Assembly: GCF_014200675.1 (NCBI RefSeq)
Contig: NZ_JACHCI010000006.1
Span: 190,921-254,920 of the forward strand
Length of the DNA stretch: 64,000 bases
Reading direction: 5' to 3'
DNA from: Janthinobacterium saanense
Lineage (GTDB): Bacteria > Pseudomonadota > Gammaproteobacteria > Burkholderiales > Burkholderiaceae_D
Below are positions 37,182 through 47,900 of this stretch, piece after piece (the first letter of the stretch is position 1; each line of letters starts with the position of its first letter). The position numbers and the translations under genes were made by a program. A model generated the notes under the pieces. The model saw only the letters and a list, made by a program, of their open reading frames with translations. It was not told the origin of the DNA and made no database searches.

Positions 37182-37676
37182 ATGAGCTATAACAGCGAAC
37201 AACTGAACATCATCGCGGGCAAGATCAAACAAGTCAAATTTGGCATGTTTACCACCAGCGATGACACACGCACCCTGACCAGCCGCCCGCTCACCCTGCA
37301 GCAAACCGATAGCCAGGGCCAGATGTGGTTTTTTGTCTCCAACCAGACACCGTTCGTGCGCGAGCTGTTGAACAATCCGCAGGTCAATATCAGCTTTGCC
37401 GAACCAGGCGACAGCCTGTATGTCTCCGTCTGCGGTCATGCAGAACTGGTCAAGGACCGGACCAAGGCAGAAGAATTATGGAACCCGCTGGTCAAGGCCT
37501 GGTTTCCAGGCGGCCTGGACGATCCGCAACTGGCGCTGATCAAGGTGAGCTTGCAATCAGCCGAATACTGGGATGTGAACAGCAGCAAGATGACGCAATT
37601 TTTTGAAATGGCCAAGGCCGCCATCACAGGGGACCAGCCCAGGGACCTGGGGGAACATGGAAGGGTGGATCTCTAA
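37182..37676 (+). CDS. Pyridoxamine 5'-phosphate oxidase-fold general stress protein
   Basis: A 164-residue split-barrel flavin-binding protein of the general-stress-protein-26 group. The FMN-barrel features are KIKQVKFGMFTTSDD, LTSRPLT, MWFFVSNQTPFVRELLNNPQVNISFAEPGDSLYVSVCGHAELV and YWDVNSSKM. GGGGAG lies 7 bases before the ATG. It is not PdxH, which is longer and lacks this C-terminus. The cofactor (FMN or F420-like) is not decided by sequence. Confidence 0.9.
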   Translation: MSYNSEQLNIIAGKIKQVKFGMFTTSDDTRTLTSRPLTLQQTDSQGQMWFFVSNQTPFVRELLNNPQVNISFAEPGDSLYVSVCGHAELVKDRTKAEELWNPLVKAWFPGGLDDPQLALIKVSLQSAEYWDVNSSKMTQFFEMAKAAITGDQPRDLGEHGRVDL

Positions 37677-37705
37677 AAAAAACACTGGCGCAGTGCGCCA
37701 GTGTT
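37674..37705 (-). terminator. Terminator for the small hydrophilic gene
   Basis: Perfect stem AACACTGGCG/CGCCAGTGTT (37681-37690 / 37696-37705), followed on the minus strand by a run of eight T counting the stem-proximal bases. On the plus strand it is followed by only one further T, so it mainly serves the minus-strand gene. Confidence 0.8.
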
Positions 37706-37722
37706 TCAGCTGTTAATACCTG

Positions 37723-38010
37723 TCAGACACCGGTGCTGCCTGTGGTATCGGGCGTAGAAGAAGTGTCGGAGGCGCTTTGCTGGCTCTGGCCGCCAGCCCC
37801 ACCCTGGCGGTGCGGCAAGCGGTCAGCGCGGCGCACTTCGCCGATGGCAAACAAGTCGTCGCCGATATCGAGACCCTGTTCGCTATCGACCAGCACAAAG
37901 TTTTGCCCTGCGGACGGGTCGCTTTGCTTGTTGCCCGACTCGCCAGTCGCGGCGCCGGACATATTGCCGGGATTACTCCCGGCGTGTAGCTTGTCTTGTG
38001 AATTAGCCAT
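37723..38010 (-). CDS. Small hydrophilic hypothetical protein
   Basis: A 95-residue protein from the ATG at 38010, with GGAGG 5 bases upstream. It is low in hydrophobic residues. The N-terminal half reads MANSQDKLHAGSNPGNMSGAATGESGNKQSD, and the C-terminus is Gly/Ser/Gln/Thr-rich (GGAGGQSQQSASDTSSTPD). A short ordered patch, NFVLVDSEQGLDIGDDLFAIGEVRRADRL, sits in the middle. The GNKQSD motif recurs in the neighbouring KGG protein. Family not recognised; probably a stress-related disordered protein. Confidence 0.72.
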   Translation of the reverse strand: MANSQDKLHAGSNPGNMSGAATGESGNKQSDPSAGQNFVLVDSEQGLDIGDDLFAIGEVRRADRLPHRQGGAGGQSQQSASDTSSTPDTTGSTGV

Positions 38011-38073
38011 GTTGACCTCCATGGTGGTTTGCTGCACGATCGCAACGTCTTCAGCATAGTCCATGCACATCGG

Positions 38074-38118
38074 AACAGGTAGGGCGATATTGGATAAAAC
38101 CGTATCGCCCCGCCTGTT
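38074..38118 (-). terminator. Two-step hairpin after the KGG gene
   Basis: AACAGGT (38074-38080) pairs with GCCTGTT (38112-38118), and inside it GGGCGATAT (38082-38090) pairs with GTATCGCCC (38102-38110), one wobble in each stem. There is no T-run. Probably a processing or stalling structure. Confidence 0.45.
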
Positions 38119-38136
38119 CTTCCGGCAAATCAGACC

Positions 38137-38520
38137 TTAGCTGCCACGTGAACCTGAACCTGAACCGGAACCGGAACCGCTGCCTGAGCCCGAACCGCCG
38201 CCCTGCTTGCCGCCGCCGCTGGTGTCGCTGGCATTATTATCAGGCCGCATGTTCGCATTGTCGCGCGTGCCCGATGATGTGCTGGCGCTTTGCCGGTTGC
38301 CATCGTTTTTATGGCTTTGGCTGCCAGCCTTGCGTGCTTCTTCCGACGTGAATTCGTGGGCCGTGCCTTTTTCATGCGCGGCACGTCCGCCTTCGCTGGC
38401 GATTTCACGCTGCTGGGCAGGGTCCATGGAAGCGAAACCCCGTTTGCTGGTATCGCTTTGCTTGTTGCCGCTGCTGCTGCCCGCTTTGCTGCCTTGTTTA
38501 TTGTCGCTCGATGTAGCCAT
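38137..38520 (-). CDS. KGG-domain stress-induced protein
   Basis: A 127-residue disordered protein from the ATG at 38520, with AAGGAG 7 bases upstream. It contains two KGG-type (GsiB-like) repeats: RGFASMDPAQQREIASEGGRAA, and AHEFTSEEARKAGSQSHKN. The C-terminus is a run of GSGSGS repeats, encoded by a repetitive tract at 38140-38210. KGG proteins are desiccation- or general-stress-associated. Paired with the similar small hydrophilic gene downstream. Confidence 0.85.
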   Translation of the reverse strand: MATSSDNKQGSKAGSSSGNKQSDTSKRGFASMDPAQQREIASEGGRAAHEKGTAHEFTSEEARKAGSQSHKNDGNRQSASTSSGTRDNANMRPDNNASDTSGGGKQGGGSGSGSGSGSGSGSGSRGS

Positions 38521-38672
38521 GATGGTCTCCTTGGTCAAACAAAAATCAAACAGAAAACTGATTTCCATGCAAAGTCCACAACCCCGCATGGCAAGGGAAA
38601 CCTCATCTTAGTGCGGGCCTGGGCCATTACAAATAGGACGGTGACATGAGAAAATGTAGGACATCTCCGTAG

Positions 38673-39326
38673 TCATGGCAGAGGGAAAATGGCCCCGTCC
38701 GCTAGCACAAACACGGCCTCGCCCACCGCCGGGCGCACGGCGTGGCCGCCTGTGAAAGCGCCAAATGAGGGCAGGATCAGCCGCGACGGCCCCTGCAGAA
38801 AACACGGCAGGCGCAAGCCGTCGTGGCCGACGCGCAGGTGATAGACGGGGTGGACGTGACCCGCCAGCACATAAGCCTCGCTGGGCGTGTCCGGGTGATG
38901 GCAAAACGCAAACGGCCCCAGGCGATATGGTTCGTCCACCATGCTCACGCCCAGCAAGCTCGACGGGTCGCCCGCATGCAGGTCGTGATTGCCGCGCACC
39001 AAGGTCAACAACAATTGCGGATGGCGGCGGCGCCAGGCCAGCATGGCCGCCACGGTGGCCGGCGCGTGAGCCGCCCTGGCATGCAAAAAGTCGCCGAGAA
39101 ACACAATCTGCCGGCAAGCGACTTGTTCCAGCAAGGCATCGAGCGCCTGCAGGTTTTGCGTGGTAGTGCCGCGCGGCACGGGGACGCCCAGCGCGCGAAA
39201 CGACGCCGCCTTGCCAAAATGACTATCGGCTACTACCAGCATCTGCTGCGCCGGCCAATACAATGCCTTGCCTGCCAGCAAGAGCACAGTTTCGCCGGCG
39301 AGACTGACGCGGCAACAGGCATCCAT
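38673..39326 (-). CDS. pdeM: Ligase-associated metallophosphoesterase PdeM
   Basis: Manganese-type calcineurin-like nuclease of 217 residues. The five metal and active-site motifs are visible: VVADSHFGKA, FLGDFLHAR, VRGNHDLHAG, FCHHPD and LAGHVHPVY. The ATG at 39326 overlaps the helicase stop by one base (TGATG). Fourth gene of the exonuclease-ligase-helicase-nuclease DNA repair cluster studied biochemically in Pseudomonas putida. Confidence 0.93.
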   Translation of the reverse strand: MDACCRVSLAGETVLLLAGKALYWPAQQMLVVADSHFGKAASFRALGVPVPRGTTTQNLQALDALLEQVACRQIVFLGDFLHARAAHAPATVAAMLAWRRRHPQLLLTLVRGNHDLHAGDPSSLLGVSMVDEPYRLGPFAFCHHPDTPSEAYVLAGHVHPVYHLRVGHDGLRLPCFLQGPSRLILPSFGAFTGGHAVRPAVGEAVFVLADGAIFPLP

Positions 39327-41791
39327 CAAGCAGCCGCCTTTTCCAGTTCGCGCACCAGTCGCGCTACGCGGTCCGACAGTTTTTCCGTGGTCAACTTTTC
39401 ACGGAAACGCTCCACCATCAGGCCAAACGCAAACGGCGAGGCGCGTGGCAAGCTGTGCAGGGCCAGCCGGCAAGCATGCATCTGCTGCAAGGTGGTGCGC
39501 AAGCGCGTCAATTCCAGTTCCTGTTCCAGCACTTCGCGCTGCGCCTGCGTCAGCAGCAAGTTGGCAGCGTCATGCTTGCGAAATACTTCAAAAAACAGCG
39601 AGGACGACGCTTGCAACTGGCGCGCACTTTTCGGCTGGCCCGGATAGCCCTGGAACACCAGGCCGGCGACGCGGGCGATTTCACGGAAGCGCCGCTGCGA
39701 CAATTCCGTCGCGTTCAGGCTGGCCAGCACGTCTTCCAGCAAATGTTCCGTGGCAAACAAGCCAACATCCGAACCCGTGTCAGCGCGAAACAGTGGCGCC
39801 AGGTCCAGTTCCTGCGGGCCCAGCAATTCAAAACCATAATCGTTGACGGCAATCGAAAACGTGGCAGGCGCACTGCGCGCGATGCGGTAGGCCAGCAGGG
39901 ACGCCAGGCCCAGATGCACGGAACGGCCCGCAAAGGGATAGATGAAGATATGCCGGCCTTCGCGGCTGGACAAGGTTTCCAGCAGCAAGGTGGTGCGCGT
40001 GGGCAAGGCCGACCAGCGCTGCTGTATCGCCAGCAAGGGCGCCAGCGCCAACATTTCCGGCCCTTGCGCCTGGCCATCGGCGGCCAGCTGCAGCTGGTCC
40101 AGCACGGCATGCGCCAGTTCGGACGATAGCGGCATCTTGCCGCCCTGCCAGCGCGGCACGGCGCCCCGGTTGCCCGTTGCGCGCCGCACATAGGCCGTCA
40201 TTTCATGCACACGCACAAATTCCAGGATGCGCCCGCCAAACAAAAAATGATCGCCCTGGCGCAGCCGTGAAATAAACGATTCCTCGATGCTGCCTATCCT
40301 GCCCCCGCGCATGAACTTCACTTGTATCGATGCTTCCGAGACGATGGTGCCGATGCTCATGCGGTGGCGCCGCGCCAGCGCTGCGTCCGGCACACGGTAG
40401 ACGCCTTGCTCGTCAGGCAGCACGCGCCGGTATTCGGGATACACGGACAAGCTTTGCCCACCGCGCGCCACAAAGTCGAGCGCCCACTGCCACTCTTGCT
40501 GGCTCAAGTGGCGATACGACCAGGCCGTGCGCACTTCCGCGTACAGCGCCTGCGATATAAAACCGCCACCCAAGGCGATCGTCACCAGATGTTGCACCAG
40601 CACGTCGAGCGGCTTGTCGGGCACGGGCCGCGCTTCGAGTTCACCGTGGGCCAGCGCTTGGCGCGCGCCAGCCGCTTCCAGCAATTCCAGGCTGTTGGTG
40701 GGCACCAGGGTCACGCGTGAAATGCGCCCCGGCGCGTGGCCGCTGCGCCCGGCCCGCTGCACCAGCCGCGCAATCCCCTTGGCGCTACCGATCTGCAATA
40801 CCCGTTCGACCGGCAAAAAATCCACGCCCAGGTCCAGGCTGGAGGTGCACACCACGGCTTTCAAACGCCCTTCCTTCAAGCCCTGTTCGACCCACTCGCG
40901 CACGGCGCGGTCCAGCGAACCATGGTGCAGGGCAATCAAGCCGGCCCAATCGGGGCGTGCATCGAGCAAATGCTGGTACCACAGTTCGGCTTGTGAGCGG
41001 GTATTGGTAAATACCAGGCTGGTCGCGCTCGATTCGATTTCAGCAATGAGCGGCTGCAGCATCTGGATGCCCAGATGGCCGCCCCAGGGAAAACGCGTGG
41101 GGTGCTCGGGAATCAGGCTGTCGATGACGATGCGTTTCTTCACCTTGCCTTCGACCAGCACACCGTCCGCCGCTACTCCCAGCAACACATCTTGCGCCTG
41201 CTGCAAATTGCCCAGGGTGGCCGACAAGCCCCATACCATCAAACTACCTTGCCACAGGCGCAAGCGGGCCAGCGCCAGTTGCACCTGCACGCCGCGCTTG
41301 CTGCCCATCAATTCATGCCATTCATCGACGATCACGGTTTCCAGCAAACTGAATCGTTGATGGGCGTCAAGCTGGCTCAGCATCAGCGACAGGCTTTCGG
41401 GTGTGGTGACCAGCACCTCGGGCCAGGCTTTTGATTGCCGCGCCCGCTGTGCGGCGCTGGTGTCGCCGGTGCGCGCTTCGATGCGCCAGTCCGGGACTAA
41501 TTCAGCGCCCGAGGCTTGCAAGGCGCGTACGGTGTCGGCGGCAAGAGCGCGCATCGGCGTGATCCACAATACGCGCAGCCCCTGCTTGCGGCTGCTGCGT
41601 TGCTGCCGTGCAGCAAACAGCAAGGCGCCGAACCATACAGCATTGGTTTTACCAGACCCTGTGCTGGCGTGCAGCAAACCCGATTGGCCTTTGCCAGCCG
41701 CCCGCCAGACCGTGCGCTGGAAGGGAAACACCGTCCAGCCGCGATCAATAAACCACTGATCGATGCGCTGGAGCAGCGCGCTCTTGCTCAT
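39326..41791 (-). CDS. Ligase-associated Lhr-type DEXH-box helicase
   Basis: Superfamily 2 3'-5' DNA helicase of the Lhr-Core type, 821 residues (full-length Lhr is about 1500). Motif I is [13 protein letters not shown] (Lys48), motif [12 protein letters not shown] (156-159), motif [12 protein letters not shown]; later motifs include [16 protein letters not shown] and [12 protein letters not shown] winged-helix and Lhr-specific C-terminal region follows. It starts within the ligase stop (ATGA overlap), so the cluster is translationally coupled. Confidence 0.95.
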   Translation of the reverse strand: MSKSALLQRIDQWFIDRGWTVFPFQRTVWRAAGKGQSGLLHASTGSGKTNAVWFGALLFAARQQRSSRKQGLRVLWITPMRALAADTVRALQASGAELVPDWRIEARTGDTSAAQRARQSKAWPEVLVTTPESLSLMLSQLDAHQRFSLLETVIVDEWHELMGSKRGVQVQLALARLRLWQGSLMVWGLSATLGNLQQAQDVLLGVAADGVLVEGKVKKRIVIDSLIPEHPTRFPWGGHLGIQMLQPLIAEIESSATSLVFTNTRSQAELWYQHLLDARPDWAGLIALHHGSLDRAVREWVEQGLKEGRLKAVVCTSSLDLGVDFLPVERVLQIGSAKGIARLVQRAGRSGHAPGRISRVTLVPTNSLELLEAAGARQALAHGELEARPVPDKPLDVLVQHLVTIALGGGFISQALYAEVRTAWSYRHLSQQEWQWALDFVARGGQSLSVYPEYRRVLPDEQGVYRVPDAALARRHRMSIGTIVSEASIQVKFMRGGRIGSIEESFISRLRQGDHFLFGGRILEFVRVHEMTAYVRRATGNRGAVPRWQGGKMPLSSELAHAVLDQLQLAADGQAQGPEMLALAPLLAIQQRWSALPTRTTLLLETLSSREGRHIFIYPFAGRSVHLGLASLLAYRIARSAPATFSIAVNDYGFELLGPQELDLAPLFRADTGSDVGLFATEHLLEDVLASLNATELSQRRFREIARVAGLVFQGYPGQPKSARQLQASSSLFFEVFRKHDAANLLLTQAQREVLEQELELTRLRTTLQQMHACRLALHSLPRASPFAFGLMVERFREKLTTEKLSDRVARLVRELEKAAA

Positions 41792-43416
41792 GCCAGCATG
41801 CCCTTCAGGGTGGCCAGGGTGTCGGCGTCGGCGATGGCCTTGTCTTCGCGACGGCGCAAGATACGGGGGAAACGCACGGCAATACCGGCCTTGTGGCGGC
41901 TGGAAGCGGCAATCCCCTCGAAGCCGATCTCGAACACCATGCTGGGCCGCACGCTGCGCACGGGGCCAAACTTTTCTATCGTTGTCTTGCGGATCACTGC
42001 ATCGACCTGGGCGATCTCGGCATCGGTCAAGCCGGAATACGCCTTGGCGAAGGGCACCAGCTTGCGCCCGCCCTCAGCCTCGGGGTCGTCATCCCATACG
42101 CCAAAGGTGTAATCCGTGTACAGCGAAGCGCGCCGGCCGTGGCCTGCCTGCGCATAAATCAGCACGGCGTCGATGGTATGCGGGTCGATCTTCCATTTCC
42201 ACCAGGTTCCGCCATCCTTGCTGCGGCCCACGCCATAGACGCTGGAAAGCTGCTTGAGCATCAAACCTTCCACGCCACGGACACGCGATTCTGTGCGGAT
42301 GGCCGCCAGCGCTTGCCAGCTGTCCGCAACAATGGACGGCGACAATCGCAGCGTGGGCGCATTCACTGTAGCAATCAATTGTTCCAGCAAAGCGCGCCGC
42401 TCCTGCTGCGGCAAGTGACGGATATCGACGCCATCAAGCTCCAGCACATCATAAGCGAGCAGTACCACCGGCAAGTCGGCCATCAGCCTGGCGGAGACGG
42501 TCTTGCGGCCCATGCGTTTTTGCAGGTCGGCAAATGGCGCTGGCGCTTCCCCCGCTTGCCAGACAAGGATCTCACCATCGATGACCGTGCCTTCCGGCAA
42601 GGGCAAACGGGCAAGTTCCGGGAAACGCTCCGTCATCAGGTCTTCGCCGCGCGACCATAAGCAGCTTTGCCCATCGCGCCGCAGCAGTTGCGCGCGCATG
42701 CCGTCATATTTCCACTCGACCAGCCAGTCGCCCGGTTCACCCAGGATGGCGGGGTCGGCCTGTAGCGGATGAGCAAGGAAAAACGGATACGGCTGGCCGC
42801 CGCGCAAGGCATGCTCGCCCGCATGCGGTTCGCTGATCAGTTGCAAAAAGCCAGCTGCCGTGGGGCTGACACGGCCATCGGTCCAGCCCATCAAACGTTG
42901 GGCAATCAGCTTGCTGTCGACCGCCGCGATGGTGGCCAAGGCCCGCGTCACCAGCAATTTGGATACGCCCACGCGAAAACCGCCGCCGATCAGCTTGATC
43001 AGCAAAAAGCGTTCGCGCGTTTCCAGCTCATTCCAGTAAGCGTGCAGCGCCATGCGGATGGTGTCTGGCGCCGCGCCGCGCAAGGGGGCGATGCGCTGTT
43101 CCACCCACTCGGCCAAGCCCACATCGCTGCGCCCGGTGGGCGCAGGCAAGATCAGGGCGATGGTTTCCGCCAGGTCGCCGACGGTCTGATAACACTCGTC
43201 GAACAGCCAGTCGTCGAGGCCGGCAAACTCGGTCGCGTACTGGCGCAGCAGTTTGGTGGGCACGGCCTGGCGCGGCTTGCCACCAGCCAGGAAATACACG
43301 GCCCAGGCCGCATTTTCGGGTGAGACTTGCCGAAAATACGTTTGCAGCGCGGCCAGCTTGCGGCTGGTAGACGTGGTTTCGTCGAGTTCGGCGTACAGAA
43401 GGGCAAATTCACGCAT
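41788..43416 (-). CDS. ATP-dependent DNA ligase (Lhr-associated)
   Basis: ATP-dependent ligase of 542 residues from the ATG at 43416 ([16 protein letters not shown]). The N-terminal domain is LigB-like; the nucleotidyl-transfer lysine is Lys236 in [11 protein letters not shown]. Other motifs are [24 protein letters not shown] and [19 protein letters not shown]. The OB domain ends the protein. The start overlaps the exonuclease stop by 8 bases. It is not the replicative NAD ligase LigA. Confidence 0.95.
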   Translation of the reverse strand: MREFALLYAELDETTSTSRKLAALQTYFRQVSPENAAWAVYFLAGGKPRQAVPTKLLRQYATEFAGLDDWLFDECYQTVGDLAETIALILPAPTGRSDVGLAEWVEQRIAPLRGAAPDTIRMALHAYWNELETRERFLLIKLIGGGFRVGVSKLLVTRALATIAAVDSKLIAQRLMGWTDGRVSPTAAGFLQLISEPHAGEHALRGGQPYPFFLAHPLQADPAILGEPGDWLVEWKYDGMRAQLLRRDGQSCLWSRGEDLMTERFPELARLPLPEGTVIDGEILVWQAGEAPAPFADLQKRMGRKTVSARLMADLPVVLLAYDVLELDGVDIRHLPQQERRALLEQLIATVNAPTLRLSPSIVADSWQALAAIRTESRVRGVEGLMLKQLSSVYGVGRSKDGGTWWKWKIDPHTIDAVLIYAQAGHGRRASLYTDYTFGVWDDDPEAEGGRKLVPFAKAYSGLTDAEIAQVDAVIRKTTIEKFGPVRSVRPSMVFEIGFEGIAASSRHKAGIAVRFPRILRRREDKAIADADTLATLKGMLA

Positions 43417-44428
43417 GCGTTGCCTCTGGCCCGATGACTGGCTCCGTTTCCTCGTCACCATATTCCGTCTCGAAACCGCCCGCCAACAAGCCTTGCTGGC
43501 GCAGCCAGCGCACCATCACGGCGGTGGAACCATGCGTGACGATCACGCGCTGCGCACCGGTGGCGGCAATTGCCTGCATCAGGCCGGGCCAATCGGCGTG
43601 GTCAGACAGAACAAAACCCCGGTCCACGCCACGCCGCCGGCGCGCCCCGCGCAACAGCATCCAGCCACTGGCAAATGCATCGCTGTAGTCGCCGAAACGC
43701 CGCATCCAGGGCGAACCGGCCGCCGATGGCGGCGCGATGACGATGGCGTTGCGTAAAGCAGTTTTCTCTACGTCACCCACCATCACGGTAGGCGGCAAGG
43801 CCACGCCGCATTCGCGGTACACCGTGTTCAAGGCTTGTGCAGCGCCGTGGCAGACGATGGGGCCAATGCTGGCATCGAGGCCACTCAAAATGCGCTGGGC
43901 CTTGCCGAAGGCATAGCATAGCATCACGCTGCAGCGCCCGGCTTGCGCGTTGCTGCGCCACCAGGCGTTAATGTCGTCGACAATTTCCTGCGGCGCCTGC
44001 CAGCGGTAGATGGGCAGGCCAAACGTGGATTCGGTAATGAAGGTGTCGCAGCGCACGGCTTCAAACGGTGCGCAGGTGGGATCGGCTTCCAGCTTGTAAT
44101 CGCCCGACGCCACCCATACTTCGCCTTGGTATTCGATGCGCACTTGCGCCGACCCCAGCACGTGGCCAGCCGGATGCAGCGAAATCGTCACACCATGGTG
44201 GGTAAGCCGCTCGCCATACGCCAGGCCCTGGAGGTTCACCGGCCCCAGGCGTGCCTGCAAGACTGGTACGCCGGCGGCCGCACTCAGGTAATGGCGATGA
44301 CCCACGCGGGCGTGGTCGGCATGCGCGTGCGTGATGACGGCGCGCTCGACGGGACGCCAGGGGTCGATATAAAACTGCCCCGGCACACAATACAGACCCT
44401 CCTTGCGCACCACCACCAGATCGTCCAT
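43409..44428 (-). CDS. Ligase-associated metallo-beta-lactamase-fold exonuclease
   Basis: A 339-residue MBL/beta-CASP protein. The metal-binding motif HAHADH is at residues 34-39. Further features are GHVLGSAQVRIEY, SGDYKLEADPT, TESTFGLPIYRW, HGAAQALN and FVLSDHADWPGL. In the Lhr-ligase cluster of P. putida the equivalent gene encodes a DNA exonuclease. First gene of this cluster. Confidence 0.93.
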   Translation of the reverse strand: MDDLVVVRKEGLYCVPGQFYIDPWRPVERAVITHAHADHARVGHRHYLSAAAGVPVLQARLGPVNLQGLAYGERLTHHGVTISLHPAGHVLGSAQVRIEYQGEVWVASGDYKLEADPTCAPFEAVRCDTFITESTFGLPIYRWQAPQEIVDDINAWWRSNAQAGRCSVMLCYAFGKAQRILSGLDASIGPIVCHGAAQALNTVYRECGVALPPTVMVGDVEKTALRNAIVIAPPSAAGSPWMRRFGDYSDAFASGWMLLRGARRRRGVDRGFVLSDHADWPGLMQAIAATGAQRVIVTHGSTAVMVRWLRQQGLLAGGFETEYGDEETEPVIGPEATHA

Positions 44429-44518
44429 CCCTGCCTCCCAGACCAGTCATGACTGTGATGGGACGAGTGTAGAGGGAGGCTGGCACTGTCTCTGTCCGCC
44501 AGCGCACTTATCAAGGCA

Positions 44519-44914
44519 TTAATGCACGAGGATAGCGAACAACAGCATCAGCAAACCTGCCACCGAAACCAGCCAGACCAGAGTGCGCACCACGGGAATG
44601 CCGAAGGCATACAGGGGCACGTAAATGACGCGCGCCGCCAGGTACAGCGCGGCGCCGTACAGTGTCAGCGTGCTTTCCTGCGCCGTGACGTGGATGATGA
44701 GCACGGCGGCGGCAAACAGGGGCAGGGTTTCAAACAGATTGGCCTGGGCCCGTTGCAGCCGGCCCGTGATCTTGCCCACCGGCGGCCCGGCCCCATCGCG
44801 CGCGCTCACGTTGTAGGCAGTACCTGTTTCCCGCGTGCGAAATAGCGAGGGCAGCATGATCTGCACCAGCGCCAGTACCAGGGTCCAGCCGAGTATCGTC
44901 AGTTCGGGTGTCAT
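44519..44914 (-). CDS. MAPEG family membrane protein
   Basis: A 131-residue inner-membrane protein with four helices. The family pattern is visible as RETGTAYNVSARDGAGPPVGKITGRLQRAQANLFETLPLFAAAVL, followed by GAALYLAARVIYVPLYAFGIPVVRTLVW. MAPEG proteins bind glutathione or eicosanoid-like lipids in eukaryotes; the bacterial role is unclear. It lies on the same strand as the DNA repair cluster, 90 bases upstream of the exonuclease. Confidence 0.92.
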   Translation of the reverse strand: MTPELTILGWTLVLALVQIMLPSLFRTRETGTAYNVSARDGAGPPVGKITGRLQRAQANLFETLPLFAAAVLIIHVTAQESTLTLYGAALYLAARVIYVPLYAFGIPVVRTLVWLVSVAGLLMLLFAILVH

Positions 44915-44992
44915 GCTTGCCTCTCAAGGATGTTTCAGGTGAAAAAGTTCAGGTGAAAAATCTGACAGGCAGCCATGGAATAAACACGCCCG

Positions 44993-47900
44993 TCAGGACT
45001 GGTCGAGCGCCGCCTGCAATTCAGTCAGGTCATACGGTTTGCGCAATACGCTGGCGGAAAAGCCCAGTTCATCCATCGATTCCTTGCCGTAGCCGGTGGA
45101 AAAAATGATGCGCGTGCCCGGCTTGTCGCGCAGCACCATGCGTGCCAGCGCGATGCCCGACATGCCAGGCAGGCTGACATCGGTAAATAGGATATCGAAG
45201 TCTTGCTCATTAAGCAATTTCCACGCGGACTCGCCATCCGACACGCCGCTGACCGTGTGGCCCAGCATGCCCACCAGTTCGCACACCATCAGCTGCGAAT
45301 CGAGGTTGTCTTCCACCACCAGGATTTTCAGGGATTGGGGCATTTCACCCGGGGTTGCCAGCGCATGGCCCGCCAAGTCCAGCCCTGGCGTACCTGCCAG
45401 CGCGAACTGGCGCGCGCGCAGTTGCTGCTGGCGGTTGGCCAGCACATGGCGCAGCTTGCGCGCCAGTTCTTCGCGACGGTACGGTTTGCTGAGCAGCTCC
45501 ACGCCTGTGTCGAGCCGCCCCTCATGCACGATGACATCTTGCGCGTAACCGGAGGTAAACAAGACGGCAATATCGGGCTGCAACTCGCGCGCCAGGCGCG
45601 CCATCTCCGTGCTGCGCACCGGTCCTGGCATGATCACATCCGTGAACAGCAGGTCGATAGCCACGCCGCTTTGCAGCACGGCCAGCGCACTCTCGCCATC
45701 TTCGGCCTTGAGCACGGTGTAACCAAGCGCACTCAACATGTCGACCACGGTGGCGCGCACGCCCACGTCGTCTTCCACCACCAGCACCGTTTCCGTGCCA
45801 CCCGTCACCACGCCGCTCCATTCCTGCTCTTCTTCGGCTTCCGCCATCAGTGAGCGGGGCAAATAGATTTTGACGCCCGTGCCCAGTCCCGGCTCACTGT
45901 AAATGCGGATATGCCCACGGCTCTGCGTGACGAAACCATAGGCCATCGACAGGCCCAGGCCGGTGCCCGCTCCTTCCGGCTTGGTGGTAAAGAACGGTTC
46001 AAACGCCCGTTGCAATACGGAACCGCTCATGCCGCGCCCCGTATCGGTCACGGACAGCATCACATATTGCCCCGCCGGCACATCAACCAGTTTGTGCACA
46101 TAACGTTCATCAAGCACCACATTGCCCAGCTCGATGGTCAGCTTGCCCGTGCCATCCATGGCGTCGCGCGCATTGATGGCCAGGTTGAGTATCACGTTTT
46201 CAATCTGGCTGCGGTCAACCAGGGTATTCCACAAGCCACGGCCCCCCACCAGCACGATTTCTATCGCTTCACCCAGGGCGCGCCGCAGCAGCGCATCCAT
46301 ATTACGCACCACGCGTGACAAGTCCAGCACCACGGGTTTGAGCGGTTGACGGCGGGCAAAGGCCAGCAAGTGCGAGGACAGCTTCGCGCCCCGCTCGACG
46401 GCGGCAATCGCCGTGTCGAGACGCTGGCGCATCACGCCATCCTGTGGCGACAGATGTTGCAGCAAATGCAGATTGCCCGAAATAATCTGCAGCACATTAT
46501 TGAAGTCATGCGCAATACCACCCGTCAACTGGCCCACGGCTTCCATCTTTTGCGCCTGGCGCAAGGCTTCTTCCGCCTTGGTACGTTCCTGCACTTCCTG
46601 TTCGACCCGGTGTTCCAGCGTTTCGTTCAATTCGTGCAGCGCTTTTTCGATGCGCCGCCGCTCCGTGATATCGGTCTTGACAGAGATCAAGGCGCGTGGC
46701 TGTCCATCTTCATCGACCAGGCGGCTGACATTGCTCGACACCCAGACATGCGAACCGTCGGGCTTCAGATAGCGTTTTTCCAGGGTGAACGATTCACCAG
46801 TTTCCACCAGGCGCTGGAACAACAGATTATTGCCTGGCAGATCGTCCGGGTGCAGGATGTCGCGCATGTTCAGGCTCAGCAGCTCTTCGCACGAACGGCC
46901 CAGCATGCGGCACAGGGCGCCATTGACCCGCTGGAAACGGCCATCGAGGCCCAGTTCCGACAAGCCCACCGAAGCCTGGCCGAAAATGGCGGCCATGCGG
47001 TCCTGGCTGGCCGTCAGTTCATCCTCGATCTGGCGCCGCTCGGTGACGTCAAACGAGACGCCCACGTAGCGGTGCTGGCCAGGTTCCTTGCCGTCAAGCA
47101 CCTCGCCCTGACGCGCTATCCAGCGCACCGCACCGTCACTGCGGCGCTGAATGCGGTATTCCACATAGTCGAGCGGATTGGATGACAGTTCGATACGGCT
47201 GGGGCCTATCTTTGCATGGTCGCGCGCATCGACCATGCCGACCAGGAACTGCTGCGTGATTTCCTGTTCATCGTCTATGCCCCACAGGTGACGGAAGGTG
47301 GGCGACACTTCCATGCGGCCCGTCTCGGGAAACCATTCAAAGGTGCCGATACCGCCCGCCTGCTGTGCCAGGCGCAGCCGTTCATCGCCTTCCAGATGTC
47401 CGGTGACATCGATGCCTTCGACCAGGATGCCGCTGACCAGGCCCGCTTCATCCTTGATGGGCTGGTAGATAAAATCCAGATAACGCTGCGCGGTACTGCC
47501 GTCTTCCTGCTGCAAGTCCACCTTGACCTGGCGCCCTTCGTAAGGCACGCCACTGCGGTAGACTTCGTCGAGCAAATCGATAAAGCCCTGCGGCTTGACC
47601 TCGGGCAAGGCCAGTTCGACTGATTTGCCGACCAGTTCGCGGCGCCCCACCAGACGCTGATAATGCTCGTTGGCCAGTTCAAACACATGTTGCGGCCCGC
47701 GCAGCACGGCCATGAAGCTGGGCGCCTGCTGGAACAGCGCACGCAACAAGGCGCGCTCTTCGCCCAGTTGGCGGTTGGCCAGTTTCAATTGCCGCCCTTC
47801 TTCCAGGCGCGCCGTCAATTCCAGCGCCGTACACAGCACGCCATCGACCTGCCCTGCATCGCCGTGCACGGGCGTATAGAACAGGTCGAAACAGACATCG

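Noticed and set aside
44934..44962. Two copies of TTCAGGTGAAAAA
   Set aside because: A short direct duplication in a small intergenic gap with no structure or motif.
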